Positions 47,559 through 55,816 of a stretch of DNA of 64,000 nt are shown piece after piece. Source of the DNA: DASPMP01 sp035248725. Lineage in GTDB: Bacteria; Gemmatimonadota; Gemmatimonadetes; Gemmatimonadales; Gemmatimonadaceae. Each line of letters starts with the position of its first letter. Positions within the stretch are counted from its first letter, which is position 1. The stretch is from assembly GCA_035248725.1 (NCBI GenBank), contig DATFHG010000111.1, positions 1 to 64,000 on the forward strand, written 5' to 3'. The notes beneath the pieces are model-generated. The model worked only from the letters and a program-made list of their open reading frames with translations. It was not told where the DNA came from and did no database searches. Made by a program: the position numbers and the translations under genes.

Positions 47559-47587
47559 AATGTAGCTTACCGCCCGAGCGCCCTCAA
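47559..47587 (-). promoter_or_regulatory. Promoter of guaB (leaderless type)
   Basis: On the minus strand TTGAGG (47587-47582), a 17-base spacer and TACATT (47564-47559) make a good sigma-70-type promoter. Only five bases separate the -10 from the guaB ATG at 47553, so the predicted RNA start falls on the start codon. The promoter lies inside the last codons and stop of the upstream gene. No ribosome binding site is present. Confidence 0.6.
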
Positions 47588-48058
47588 CCGTCGTCGCACA
47601 CGTCGCGGCAGGAAGAACGCCGCCGCGAGCATCACCTTCCGGAGATTCAGCTCGCGCAGGTCCTCGGGATTGCCCGTCCAGTGTGACAACAGCACGGAGC
47701 GACCGGCATTTTGCATCAAACGACGCAGCGCGAGCACGAGGAGATACACGTCGTCCACCTCACCGAGGAAGGGGACGAAGTCCGGGATCAGATCAATCGG
47801 CGTGACGATGTACGCGATCGCTCCGGCAACCAGCAGTTTGTCCAGCGTCGCCACGCGACTGTCGCTGATCAGGCCCCATAAGAGCCGCAGGAATCGAGGC
47901 AGCTCCGCCACGTATCCCATGACCGTCCGCTTGGCACCGGTTCTTGGCTGCCCCTCGACCTCCCGCACGGGTCGACGTGCGCCGCGCCCGCGCGCCGCAC
48001 TCGCCGACGCCGCTGATCTCTCACGAGCCGATGCTCGCGCGCTTTTGGGAACCGCCAT
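47567..48058 (-). CDS. YkvA-like DUF1232 membrane protein
   Basis: 163 residues. A basic, Ala/Arg-rich 45-residue N-terminus is followed by the DUF1232 core: LDKLLVAGAIAYIVTPIDLI and a second short hydrophobic stretch. The DUF1232 family is small, membrane-associated and of unknown function. The start overlaps nothing and lies right after the stop of the upstream 157-residue gene, on the same strand. guaB follows after 13 bp, with its own promoter inside this gene's end. Confidence 0.8.
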   Translation of the reverse strand: MAVPKSARASARERSAASASAARGRGARRPVREVEGQPRTGAKRTVMGYVAELPRFLRLLWGLISDSRVATLDKLLVAGAIAYIVTPIDLIPDFVPFLGEVDDVYLLVLALRRLMQNAGRSVLLSHWTGNPEDLRELNLRKVMLAAAFFLPRRVRRRLRALGR

Positions 48059-48532
48059 CTAGAGACGCTCCTGTCCCGAGCCGGGCTCTCGAACGCCGTG
48101 AGCCGGACTGGACGCTTCGGATGTTATTGTACTCCCACCTGTCGACGCGGGCGGTGCGCTCGGCGTCGCGGTGCTCGGCGTCCCAGGAGCAGCAGTCGTA
48201 CCGCTGGGTCCGCGAGCGGGGCTGCTGACGTTCTGCGCCGCCGTCACGATGTCGCTGGCGACGGATTTCCCCGCGGCGACGGCGCCATTGAGCACGTTCG
48301 CGGCGCGATTGAGCAAACCCATCGTCTCGGCGATGGCCGTCGCGGACACTTTACCGGCCCGCAGTCGATCTTCGACGGCTTCCGTGAATCTCGTGAACGC
48401 GTTGCCTGTGGGATTCTGGCGTTCGGCGTACTTGGATTCCAGAAACTCGATGTAGTCGAGCACCTGGTAGCCACGTTCATCCGTGAACGTGTCGAGCTTC
48501 CGAAGGATGCGGTCGCGCAAATGGGCGTTCAT
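48059..48532 (-). CDS. Hypothetical protein with DUF2281-like N-terminus
   Basis: 157 residues. The N-terminal 40 residues (HLRDRILRKLDTFTDERGYQ, then LDYIEFLESKYAER) resemble the short helical DUF2281/VapB-like segment. The next 60 residues are helical, and the last 55 are Pro/Ser/Thr-rich and disordered. No membrane segment. It abuts the DUF1232 gene (stop at 48059 next to start at 48058). Function unknown. Confidence 0.65.
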   Translation of the reverse strand: MNAHLRDRILRKLDTFTDERGYQVLDYIEFLESKYAERQNPTGNAFTRFTEAVEDRLRAGKVSATAIAETMGLLNRAANVLNGAVAAGKSVASDIVTAAQNVSSPARGPSGTTAAPGTPSTATPSAPPASTGGSTITSEASSPAHGVREPGSGQERL

Positions 48533-48598
48533 ACAGCAAGCAATCTACCGCGCCCCACGTTCTCTGCCGCCGCCGCTACGCCGACCCTCGACCCGCTG

Positions 48599-49687
48599 CT
48601 AGCCTCTCCAGCGCGACCGGCGGCCGCGGGCGTCGATGTGCACGTAGGGCGTGGAGTAGAGATGGCTGTTGTAGATGCCGAGGCCACCGACCAGGTCCGG
48701 GTGGGTGCGCTCGACCTCTTCCACGGCAGCAACGATCAGCCGCTGATCGCCGCGATCGATGCGGCCGTTGCCATTGGCGTCGACGACGACGTCCGCCGCA
48801 TCGCCGTATTGGTGCCGGCTGTCGCGGGCGGCGCGCAACACATGACGGTTGTGCGACGGCGTCCGGAAACCGGAGTGCACGTCGAGCTCCAGCTCCTCGG
48901 TATCCGACTGTGCGACACCGCGCATCGTCTCCAGCTCGGCGAACACCAGCTCGAGCTTGTCGAGGAGACGCGGATTCAGCGCGACGTACTTGGGCCAGAC
49001 GTCTTCCTGGTCGTCGTGCGTCAAAAAATGCTTCAGCTTGAGATGCTTGCTCACCGCGAGATCGAGATACTCGGGATAGATCTCGAGAAATCCCTCGGGA
49101 TGATCTTCCTCGCCGACGCCGCGCAAGCGCTCCGCGAGGTACATCCCGATCCGGTAGCCGTTCAGCATCGCGCCGAGCTTTTCGCGGAACGGGCGCATAA
49201 CGGCGACGACCGGCTCCTGGAGAATCTGGCGCTCGGTGCCTCGCACCAGCGTGAGATAGTAGAAACCCGGTACTGACGGCGCCGACACTTCGGCGCCTTC
49301 GATTGGTTGCGGAGCGAACCCCGTCGGAGCATTGCGCAGCGAGGTCCACTCGTACCGCAGGGCCGCGGGATCGCCGCCGACCGCGAGCGGATATTCGATC
49401 TTCTGGCCTGGCAGCGAGAAGAGCAGTTTGACCTCCCCGCTGCGCCCGAACGCATTTCCGGAAGCGGAGCCCAACGTAAATGGCGTCCCACCGAATCGCG
49501 CAAAAGGCGCGCGGCCGAGAGCGGCGTCCGGACGATAGAACTGGATGACGCCAATGGCCGCGCACATCGCGACGAGCACCGTCGCGACATCCGCGCGCAA
49601 AAGCGGGTGCCGCCGGATGACCGGCTTGAAGCGCCGCTTCTTCTTCACTGCGTCAACCCACGGTTTGGTCGGTCCATACGCCTGCAT
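48599..49687 (-). CDS. M15-type peptidase (DUF882), membrane-anchored
   Basis: 362 residues from ATG 49687. A cytoplasmic basic N-terminus (KKKRRFKP), one membrane segment (ATVLVAMCAAIGVIQFY) and a periplasmic part whose last 120 residues are a M15_3-like zinc peptidase: HSGFRTPSHN, the SRHQYGDAADVVVD box with His and Asp ligands, and YVHIDARG for the third ligand. It would cut peptidoglycan crosslinks or side chains. A TTG at 49759 and ATG at 49711 are other possible starts; 49687 has CAGGG in front. The following YkuD genes fit a cell-wall role. Confidence 0.8.
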   Translation of the reverse strand: MQAYGPTKPWVDAVKKKRRFKPVIRRHPLLRADVATVLVAMCAAIGVIQFYRPDAALGRAPFARFGGTPFTLGSASGNAFGRSGEVKLLFSLPGQKIEYPLAVGGDPAALRYEWTSLRNAPTGFAPQPIEGAEVSAPSVPGFYYLTLVRGTERQILQEPVVAVMRPFREKLGAMLNGYRIGMYLAERLRGVGEEDHPEGFLEIYPEYLDLAVSKHLKLKHFLTHDDQEDVWPKYVALNPRLLDKLELVFAELETMRGVAQSDTEELELDVHSGFRTPSHNRHVLRAARDSRHQYGDAADVVVDANGNGRIDRGDQRLIVAAVEEVERTHPDLVGGLGIYNSHLYSTPYVHIDARGRRSRWRG

Positions 49688-49904
49688 CCCTGATTTCGGC
49701 GTTGCCAGCATACGACGACTGACCGCGCCGACCTTTTCCAAAACAGCAGAGCCCGGCAACAGGACCGGGCTACCATGGAGCCATACAACTTATCCGAATT
49801 GATCGGCCTGGCCAGAAGTTGATGGGCCGAGCGTCCACACGCAGGTGATCGAAAGCACCCGCACTCTGGCAGATACTGATCGTTCGATCAGACGCCCGCG
49901 TTTA

Positions 49905-50729
49905 TTAGTAGATGAACACCGGAGTCCCGATCGGGACGAGGGCGTAAAGCTTCGCGATGTCTTGGTTTGTCATCCGGACGCACCCGTGACTGACCGAATG
50001 GCCAATTGTTTCGGGTTTGTCCGTTCCGTGGATCGCGTATCCGTCGCCGAGCAATAGCCGGTAGGCGCCCAGAACGCCGGCGAATTTTCGTTGGTTCGTG
50101 CCGAACGGCGGAATCACGATGTTGCCGTCGACCACCAGCTCGTTTCCCTCGCCGGACCCGACCCTTGTGCTCTTTCCGTCCGGTCCAACGCGAACCACGT
50201 CCGAACCGTCGACACGAATGACGGCGCTGTCGGTCCGAATCGCTTGGCCGCGCTCGAGTCGGCGAACACCGTAGCCGCGTGCCTGGGCAACCTCGACATA
50301 ATGCCAGTCCGGCGCGACCCACATCGGCGCGGTGTCCTTCGCGACAACCGTCAATCGGCCGCGCGGTGTCTCAAAGCGCCAGTGCAGGTCCTCGCCGGTG
50401 CCCTCAAGCACCTTCCCGCTGCCGGTACCCACCGGCGCGGAGAACAGCACCGAGTCGCCCTGCCGGTACCAGAGTTGGTGGTCCTCGATGCTCACCACGA
50501 TGTAGGGTCGGTCCGCCGGCGGCTGCGGCGTCACCGCCAGCACCTGCGCCAGGCTGTCCGCCGCGACGCCGGACCGCCGGTGCGCTTCGCGCAGCGCCTC
50601 CAGATTGTCGTTGAAGACCATGCGCGTGACGTCGCGCTCATAGCGTACACTGAGCGCATTCGCGAACACACCAGCGCTCGCGAACAGCACGACGGCGGAC
50701 GCGATGGCGATAGCCTTGAGGAGCGTCAT
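49905..50729 (-). CDS. L,D-transpeptidase (YkuD family)
   Basis: 274 residues. An N-terminal signal-anchor (MTLLKAIAIASAVVLFASAGV) precedes the YkuD domain. The active site is intact: His234 in IHGTD and HSVSHGCVRM with His248 and catalytic Cys250. It forms 3-3 crosslinks in peptidoglycan or attaches proteins to it. A second YkuD-like gene without active-site residues lies 34 bp upstream. The 217-bp region downstream (49688-49904) is gene-free; it contains only a small palindrome (CTGATCG/CGATCAG, about 49877-49892). Confidence 0.9.
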   Translation of the reverse strand: MTLLKAIAIASAVVLFASAGVFANALSVRYERDVTRMVFNDNLEALREAHRRSGVAADSLAQVLAVTPQPPADRPYIVVSIEDHQLWYRQGDSVLFSAPVGTGSGKVLEGTGEDLHWRFETPRGRLTVVAKDTAPMWVAPDWHYVEVAQARGYGVRRLERGQAIRTDSAVIRVDGSDVVRVGPDGKSTRVGSGEGNELVVDGNIVIPPFGTNQRKFAGVLGAYRLLLGDGYAIHGTDKPETIGHSVSHGCVRMTNQDIAKLYALVPIGTPVFIY

Positions 50730-50763
50730 CGACGCGACACGGTACGACGTGAGGGCGCAGTCA

Positions 50764-51420
50764 TCAGTAGAAGTACACCCGGACGCCGGGGCCCAGACTC
50801 GGAAGGATCGCGCGAAGGTCCTGAGCGCCCGCACGCAGCGAACCGGGGAGCACGTAACCGGAGTCGTTGAGCGGTCCAACGGACGGCATCGTGTAGATGA
50901 CGGTCCCGCCGTCCAGGAGTATCGCGGCCGAACCCAGCGCACCGACCAGCGGCGCGCGATCGGGTGGGCCGATGCCACGGTCGGCGTAGACCCACGCCGG
51001 CGGTTGCCATGCCGTGGTGTCGGAGAGCAGGCCGATGATGCTGCGCACACCGCGCGGAGGCGCAAGATGCACGGTGTCCGGCGCGGTTCCCACACGACGC
51101 TCGGGTCCGACCTCGACGCGCATGCGTCGCAGCTCGACGCCGTCGCGCTCGAGATACATGGTGCCGCTGTCGACGGACACCGAGAGGTGGAGGTCGCGCT
51201 CGAGGCGGGCCTGGCGGCGAAGGAGCTCAATCGCAGTCCGCAGTCGATTGTTCTCGGCGGCGACCACCTGATCGACACGGCGGCGCTCGATGCGCGACAT
51301 CGACGCGCGCAACCGGTCGATCTCGCGCACGTAGCGCTGACGTCGCGACCACACCGCGACGTCGGCGGCGACGAGCAGCACACTCGCCACGATCAGGATC
51401 CAGAGCAGCGCACGCTTCAT
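50764..51420 (-). CDS. YkuD-like protein lacking the catalytic motif
   Basis: 218 residues. A membrane anchor (LLWILIVASVLLVAADVAV) and a coiled-coil segment (about 28-70) lead into a beta domain that parallels the downstream L,D-transpeptidase: the start HLSVSVDSGTMYLERDGVEL matches IVVSIEDHQLWYRQGDSVLF, and the end LRAILPSLGPGVRVYFY matches IAKLYALVPIGTPVFIY. At the position of the SHGCVRM active site this protein has PGSLRAG, and no HG motif is seen upstream. It is therefore probably an inactive paralog. ATG 51420 is used. It starts the pair; the active enzyme follows. Confidence 0.75.
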   Translation of the reverse strand: MKRALLWILIVASVLLVAADVAVWSRRQRYVREIDRLRASMSRIERRRVDQVVAAENNRLRTAIELLRRQARLERDLHLSVSVDSGTMYLERDGVELRRMRVEVGPERRVGTAPDTVHLAPPRGVRSIIGLLSDTTAWQPPAWVYADRGIGPPDRAPLVGALGSAAILLDGGTVIYTMPSVGPLNDSGYVLPGSLRAGAQDLRAILPSLGPGVRVYFY

Positions 51421-51436
51421 GGGCCTCAATTATCGC

Positions 51437-51465
51437 TTGGTGAGCGTCATTCGTCCGGATACATT
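51437..51465 (+). promoter_or_regulatory. Promoter of gpmI (leaderless type)
   Basis: TTGGTG (51437-51442), 17 bases, TACATT (51460-51465), then seven bases to the ATG at 51473. No ribosome binding site is found between. Spacing and -10 are the same as in the guaB promoter. Confidence 0.55.
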
Positions 51466-51472
51466 TTCTGCC

Positions 51473-53029
51473 ATGCCGCTTCGCGATCCCGTCGTGCTCG
51501 TCGTGCTCGACGGTTGGGGATATCGCGAGGAGCGCGAAGGAAACGCGATCGCCATGGCGAACACGCCAACCTGGGATCGCCTATGGTCTCGCGCTCCTCG
51601 TACCCTGTTGGAGGCCTCGGGTCTCGCCGTTGGTTTGCCCGAGGGACAAATGGGCAACAGCGAGGTCGGGCACCTCAATCTGGGAGCCGGGCGCGTGGTG
51701 ATGCAGGACCTCGTGCGCATCAACCAGTCGATCGCCGACGGAGACTTCTTTCAGAACGCGTCACTCACCAGTGCATGTGACGCGGTCGCGAAGCGCGGCG
51801 GCACGCTGCACCTGATGGGGCTCATCGGTACGGGGGGCGTACACGCGCTCGATCGCCATCTCTTTGCGCTCATCGAGCTGGCCGCACGGAGGAGGATCTC
51901 TCGGGTCGCCATCCACGCGCTGCTCGACGGTCGCGACACGATGCCGAGGTCGGCGTACGGCTACATGCAGGACGTCCTCGCGAAAGCGAAGGGCCGGGCC
52001 CGCGTGGCATCGGTTGGCGGCCGCTATTTCGGGATGGACCGCGACAAGCGCTGGGATCGCACGAAGAAATGGTACGACGCGGCGGTGTTGGGCGTCGGTC
52101 CGCAGGCCACGGATCCGCTGGAACTGATCAAGAGCTCGTACGAGGCCGGTGTCACCGACGAGTTCATCGAGCCTCGCGTGATCGTGGAGAACGGCGCCGC
52201 CGTCGCGCCGATGCGCGATGGAGACGCGCTGATCTGCTTCAACTTTCGGGCGGACCGGATGCGGCAGATCGTGCGCGCCCTCACCGTCGACGGTTTTGAT
52301 GGCTTCGAGGTGAGCGACCGCCCGACGCTGGCCACTGTGGTGACGATGACCACGTACGACCGCACGTTCGACGTCCCCGTGGCCTTTCCGCCGCAGTCGA
52401 TGGCGAACATCGTGGGCGAAGTGGTCTCCCACGCGGGCATGACGATGTTTCGCACCGCGGAAACGGAGAAGTACGCGCACGTGACCTACTTCTTCAACGG
52501 CGGCGTCGAGACACCCTTTCCCGGTGAGGACCGCTTGCTCGTGCCCAGCCAGAAGGTCGCGACGTACGACCTGGCGCCCGAGATGAGCGCCGCGGGCGTC
52601 ACCGACGTCCTGTGCAACGCGATCGAACAGCGCGAGCACGATTTCATCCTCTGCAACTACGCGAACGGTGACATGGTCGGACACACCGGCTCCATCCCCG
52701 CCACGATCGAAGCGGTCGAGATGGTGGACCGGTGCCTGGCGCGGGTCATTGCGTCCGCGGAGAAAACGCGTGCCCGTCTCCTGATCACCGCCGACCACGG
52801 CAACTGTGAGATGATGATCGACCCCGAAACCGGCGGCCCACACACCGCGCATACGACGAGCCCCGTCCCCCTCGTCCTCATCGATCCCGCAGGCGATCGC
52901 CCGCTGCGTGGTGGCGGCGCCCTCTGCGACGTCGGGCCCACCATCGTACGGCTGCTCGGACTTGATCTGCCGCAGGAGATGACCGGCATCGATCTGCGCG
53001 AGCTGCAGCTCGCGGGAGTGCGCGCGTGA
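51473..53029 (+). CDS. gpmI: 2,3-bisphosphoglycerate-independent phosphoglycerate mutase
   Basis: 518 residues of the alkaline-phosphatase superfamily. The N-terminal metal site is VVLDGWGYR; the phospho-Ser is in GNSEVGHLNLGAGR; LLDGRDTMP, FFNGGVETPFPGE and TADHGNCEMM complete the two-metal site. It interconverts 3- and 2-phosphoglycerate in glycolysis. ATG 51473 yields the family start. The TGA overlaps the ATG of the following gene (TGATG). Confidence 0.96.
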   Translation: MPLRDPVVLVVLDGWGYREEREGNAIAMANTPTWDRLWSRAPRTLLEASGLAVGLPEGQMGNSEVGHLNLGAGRVVMQDLVRINQSIADGDFFQNASLTSACDAVAKRGGTLHLMGLIGTGGVHALDRHLFALIELAARRRISRVAIHALLDGRDTMPRSAYGYMQDVLAKAKGRARVASVGGRYFGMDRDKRWDRTKKWYDAAVLGVGPQATDPLELIKSSYEAGVTDEFIEPRVIVENGAAVAPMRDGDALICFNFRADRMRQIVRALTVDGFDGFEVSDRPTLATVVTMTTYDRTFDVPVAFPPQSMANIVGEVVSHAGMTMFRTAETEKYAHVTYFFNGGVETPFPGEDRLLVPSQKVATYDLAPEMSAAGVTDVLCNAIEQREHDFILCNYANGDMVGHTGSIPATIEAVEMVDRCLARVIASAEKTRARLLITADHGNCEMMIDPETGGPHTAHTTSPVPLVLIDPAGDRPLRGGGALCDVGPTIVRLLGLDLPQEMTGIDLRELQLAGVRA

Positions 53030-53745
53030 TGCCACGAATGCTGCGTCTCGCCGTCATCCTCGTCGCAATGGCCACGCCGGCCATCGCGCAGGTTGGGTAC
53101 GATCCGCACAACAGCCCGTACCGGGACCTCCGCGAGACACAGGAGCTCACCGCATTCACCGGCTTCTATAACGCGAAGAAGGATCCGGCGGGGGTGGCGC
53201 CGCAGAGTGGGCCGCTGTTCGGATTCCTGTATCAATGGCGGCCCGGTGGGCCGGCCAACCTCAACGCGTCGATCACACGGCTCGCGTCGCAACGCCGCAT
53301 CCTCGATCCCGACGTATCCGCCAACTGCCCGACGGCCGCCACGGAGGATTGCAAGCTGATCGGCACGTTTCGCTGGCCGGTGTACTTCCTCGACGCCGGT
53401 CTGGCGATCGCGCTCACGGGGGCGCGCAGCTTCTACAGCTTCGTGCCCGAGGTGAAGCTCGGCGCCGGCGCGGTCACCGATTTTCACACGAAGGCGGACG
53501 TCGGTGAGTTCACATTCGGCACCCGCTTTGCATTCAACTGGGGCGCTGGAATTCGGTGGATCGCGAGCGGTCCGTTGCAGTTGCGAGCCGACTTCACGAA
53601 CCACCTGTACTCCATCAAGTATCCCGGTACGTACTACCTGCCGGCCGCGGACAACTCCGTGATTTTCACGAAGAAGCAGTCGCAGACGGCGTGGTTGAAC
53701 AACCCGGGATTCACGATCGGCTTCTCGTACCTGTTCTCCAGGTAG
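53029..53745 (+). CDS. Secreted or outer-membrane protein, unknown function
   Basis: 238 residues. Signal peptide MPRMLRLAVILVAMATPAIA, then alternating strands with barrel-like pairs such as YFLDAGLAIALTGARSFYSF and VPEVKLGAGAVTDF, and the end FTIGFSYLFSR, a typical barrel-closing pattern. It is translationally coupled to gpmI (TGATG), an odd partner for an envelope protein. A GTG three bases earlier is also in frame. Barrel status is inferred, and no family is recognised. Confidence 0.65.
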   Translation: MPRMLRLAVILVAMATPAIAQVGYDPHNSPYRDLRETQELTAFTGFYNAKKDPAGVAPQSGPLFGFLYQWRPGGPANLNASITRLASQRRILDPDVSANCPTAATEDCKLIGTFRWPVYFLDAGLAIALTGARSFYSFVPEVKLGAGAVTDFHTKADVGEFTFGTRFAFNWGAGIRWIASGPLQLRADFTNHLYSIKYPGTYYLPAADNSVIFTKKQSQTAWLNNPGFTIGFSYLFSR

Positions 53746-53813
53746 CTCGCGCGGAGCTCGCCGCGGGCGCCTCGAACGCCCGACGCGAGCTGAGTCATGC
53801 CGGAGGAAACCAC

Positions 53814-54326
53814 ATGGCGCGCGACTTCGAGAACATCCACGACGTGGGCGACCTGAGCGACCGCGAGCTGCGCGATCTCGTGCGCTCCCACCTCGCTGCT
53901 CACAACGGCCTCGACCCCGACTACATCACCGTACGCGTCGATGACGGCACCGTCGTCCTCGAGGGACGCGTCGGTACCGATTACGAACGGCGCGTCGCGG
54001 AACACGTGCTCACGGACACGCTGGGCCTGCAGTCCGTGCGCAACGATCTCGTCGTCCAGTCCATCCACCGCGCGATCAGCCCGATGGACATCGAGGACCA
54101 CCTCAACGACGAAGAGCGCGTCGAAGGTCTGCTGCTCGGTGATCGGCCCGTCCCGCTGAACCCGGAGACGGAAAACGAAACCGAAGATATCGACGCTCGC
54201 CTCTGGGGAACGAGCGACGTCGGCAAAGCCATAGCCGACGGCACCACGTGGATTCCGCCGGAGAGTCCGACACAGGAAGGACTTGAAGGGACTGCGGGTG
54301 GATCATCGCCCGGCGAGGATCACTAG
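53814..54326 (+). CDS. BON-domain protein
   Basis: 170 residues with an excellent ribosome binding site (GGAGGAAACCACATG). The BON fold spans about 15-75 (LRDLVRSHLAAHNGLDPDYI, VRVDDGTVVLEGRVG, then a helix ending VRNDLVV). BON domains bind phospholipids or other surfaces. The C-terminal 90 residues are acidic and low-complexity. No signal peptide is seen, so it seems cytoplasmic. An imperfect hairpin (53745-53790) lies in its leader. Confidence 0.75.
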   Translation: MARDFENIHDVGDLSDRELRDLVRSHLAAHNGLDPDYITVRVDDGTVVLEGRVGTDYERRVAEHVLTDTLGLQSVRNDLVVQSIHRAISPMDIEDHLNDEERVEGLLLGDRPVPLNPETENETEDIDARLWGTSDVGKAIADGTTWIPPESPTQEGLEGTAGGSSPGEDH

Positions 54327-54433
54327 TCTCGCAATTTGCACGACGAGGTCGCTCGTGACCTCGGCGCCGCTGGTTCTTCTTGGGTGTGGAAAACGCACCC
54401 CGAGAACACATCTGTGCGCTGGGCGAACGCGAA

Positions 54434-55195
54434 GTGACCACAACCAAAGCTGTCACGCGCGAAAGCGCGCCGACCGTCTATGCGGATGAGCTCAGCCCGC
54501 TCGTGCGATTGCACGACGAGCTCGGGCGTTTTCGCCTGACGCCGGCGCGCACGCGCCGAGCCAGGGCCAACGTCGCCGAAGGCCGCATCGCGTTCGATCC
54601 GAACGACGTGCTGCGTTCCGCCGACGACCTCGATGCGTGTCTGTCGCGAACCGCAGAGGCGTTCGAGATGTGCGGCATGGCGTCTCCGCGCGAATTGACA
54701 TCCTTCCGGAAGGGTTACGCCATGGCGCAGCCGCTCCTCAAGGCCTGGCTCGCGGGCGAGCGCGGATCGAGCGACGAGGGCCGACGCCTCGGCCTCCGCG
54801 CGGCGGCCCTGGTCGGAAACGCGATTCTGCGCAGTGCGGCGAGCCAGGCCAGCAAGGGAATGGCGTTCGACGAGTGGAAGCAGACCACGTGTCCCTGCTG
54901 CGGCGGTTCGCCGGATCTGGCCGTCCGCGAGAAGGACGTACGCTGGCTGGTCTGCGCGCGGTGCGACACCCGGTGGCATGCACCGACGTCGGGTTGCCTT
55001 GGGTGCGAGGCGAGCAGAGCGCCGACCTTCGTGAGAGTGGACGCATTGGACCTCGGCTACGAGCTGCTCGTGTGCCACGCGTGCGCCCGGTACATCAAGG
55101 AGCGTCGCGGCGAGGGGATGCAATTGGCCATCGTCGAGCGAGCGCTCACCGTCGAGCTCGATGCGGCCGCGGAGCGCCGAGGATTGCGCATCTGA
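54434..55195 (+). CDS. FdhE-like zinc-binding protein (formate dehydrogenase accessory)
   Basis: 253 residues. Four Cys pairs occur in order: CPCCGG, CARCDTRW, CLGCE and CHACARYI, as in FdhE rubredoxin-like metal sites. FdhE helps assemble formate dehydrogenase. It precedes mobA and moeA in a molybdenum-cofactor cluster, which agrees with that role, although no formate dehydrogenase gene is seen here. The GTG at 54434 is taken as start; a TTG at 54380 and a GTG at 54386 are alternatives. The TGA overlaps the apparent CTG start of mobA. Confidence 0.75.
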   Translation: MTTTKAVTRESAPTVYADELSPLVRLHDELGRFRLTPARTRRARANVAEGRIAFDPNDVLRSADDLDACLSRTAEAFEMCGMASPRELTSFRKGYAMAQPLLKAWLAGERGSSDEGRRLGLRAAALVGNAILRSAASQASKGMAFDEWKQTTCPCCGGSPDLAVREKDVRWLVCARCDTRWHAPTSGCLGCEASRAPTFVRVDALDLGYELLVCHACARYIKERRGEGMQLAIVERALTVELDAAAERRGLRI

Positions 55196-55809
55196 CCACG
55201 CACTCTCCGGTGGGCGTCGTGCTCGCCGGAGGACGCAGTCGCCGATTTAGCGGCATGCCGAAGGGCCTGAGCGTCGTCGCAGGCAGTCGCATCGTCGATC
55301 GCGTGACGCGTGCCCTCCGTGCGGTGACGACCGACATCGTACTCGCGGCGAACGACGCGGACGCCAGCACATGGACGCCGGGTATCCGCGTGCTCCGCGA
55401 CATACATGAAAGCGCGGGCGGACTCGCAGGCATCGAGGCGGCGCTGTCACTGGGTCGCAACGCAATCGTGGTCGCGTGGGATATGCCCTTTGTCACCGCG
55501 GATCTTCTCCAGGTGATCGCCGAAGCCGCGGCCCGTGAGAGCGCCGACGCCGTGGTGCCGCGAAGTATGGGCCCGATCGGTTTCGAACCCTTCTGCGCGT
55601 TCTACGCAGTTTCGGCGGCGCCGCAGCTCTCGGCGTTTCTCGAGCGGGGTGGACGTGCGGCTCATGAATTCATCGGCCAGCTCCAGCAGCCGCGGTTCGT
55701 CGAGGATGAAACGATCCTGAGACTCGGTGATCCCGCCCGGTTCTTCTTCAGTGTGAACACACCAGCGGACCTCGAGCGCGCCAACGCGATGGCGGACATG
55801 ACGCGCTAG
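55192..55809 (+). CDS. mobA: Molybdenum cofactor guanylyltransferase
   Basis: 205 residues from CTG 55192, or 199 from GTG 55210. The NTP-binding start is GVVLAGGRSRRFSGMPKGLS, with the second metal-site segment AWDMPFVT. It transfers GMP to molybdopterin. In-frame start choices are poor: CTG 55192 (giving MTTHSP) overlaps the upstream stop as CTGA and has GAGGAT in front. GTG 55210 has no ribosome binding site and would begin right at the fold. CTG is preferred with caution. It shares this feature with moeA. Confidence 0.85.
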   Translation: MTTHSPVGVVLAGGRSRRFSGMPKGLSVVAGSRIVDRVTRALRAVTTDIVLAANDADASTWTPGIRVLRDIHESAGGLAGIEAALSLGRNAIVVAWDMPFVTADLLQVIAEAAARESADAVVPRSMGPIGFEPFCAFYAVSAAPQLSAFLERGGRAAHEFIGQLQQPRFVEDETILRLGDPARFFFSVNTPADLERANAMADMTR

Positions 55810-55816
55810 CTTTTTC

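Noticed and set aside
53745..53790. Imperfect hairpin before the BON gene as an intrinsic terminator
   Set aside because: The stem is interrupted and no T run follows, while a strong ribosome binding site and gene start come right after.
54380..54433. Upstream TTG/GTG starts of the FdhE-like gene
   Set aside because: They add residues without similarity to the family and have no ribosome binding site; kept only as alternatives.
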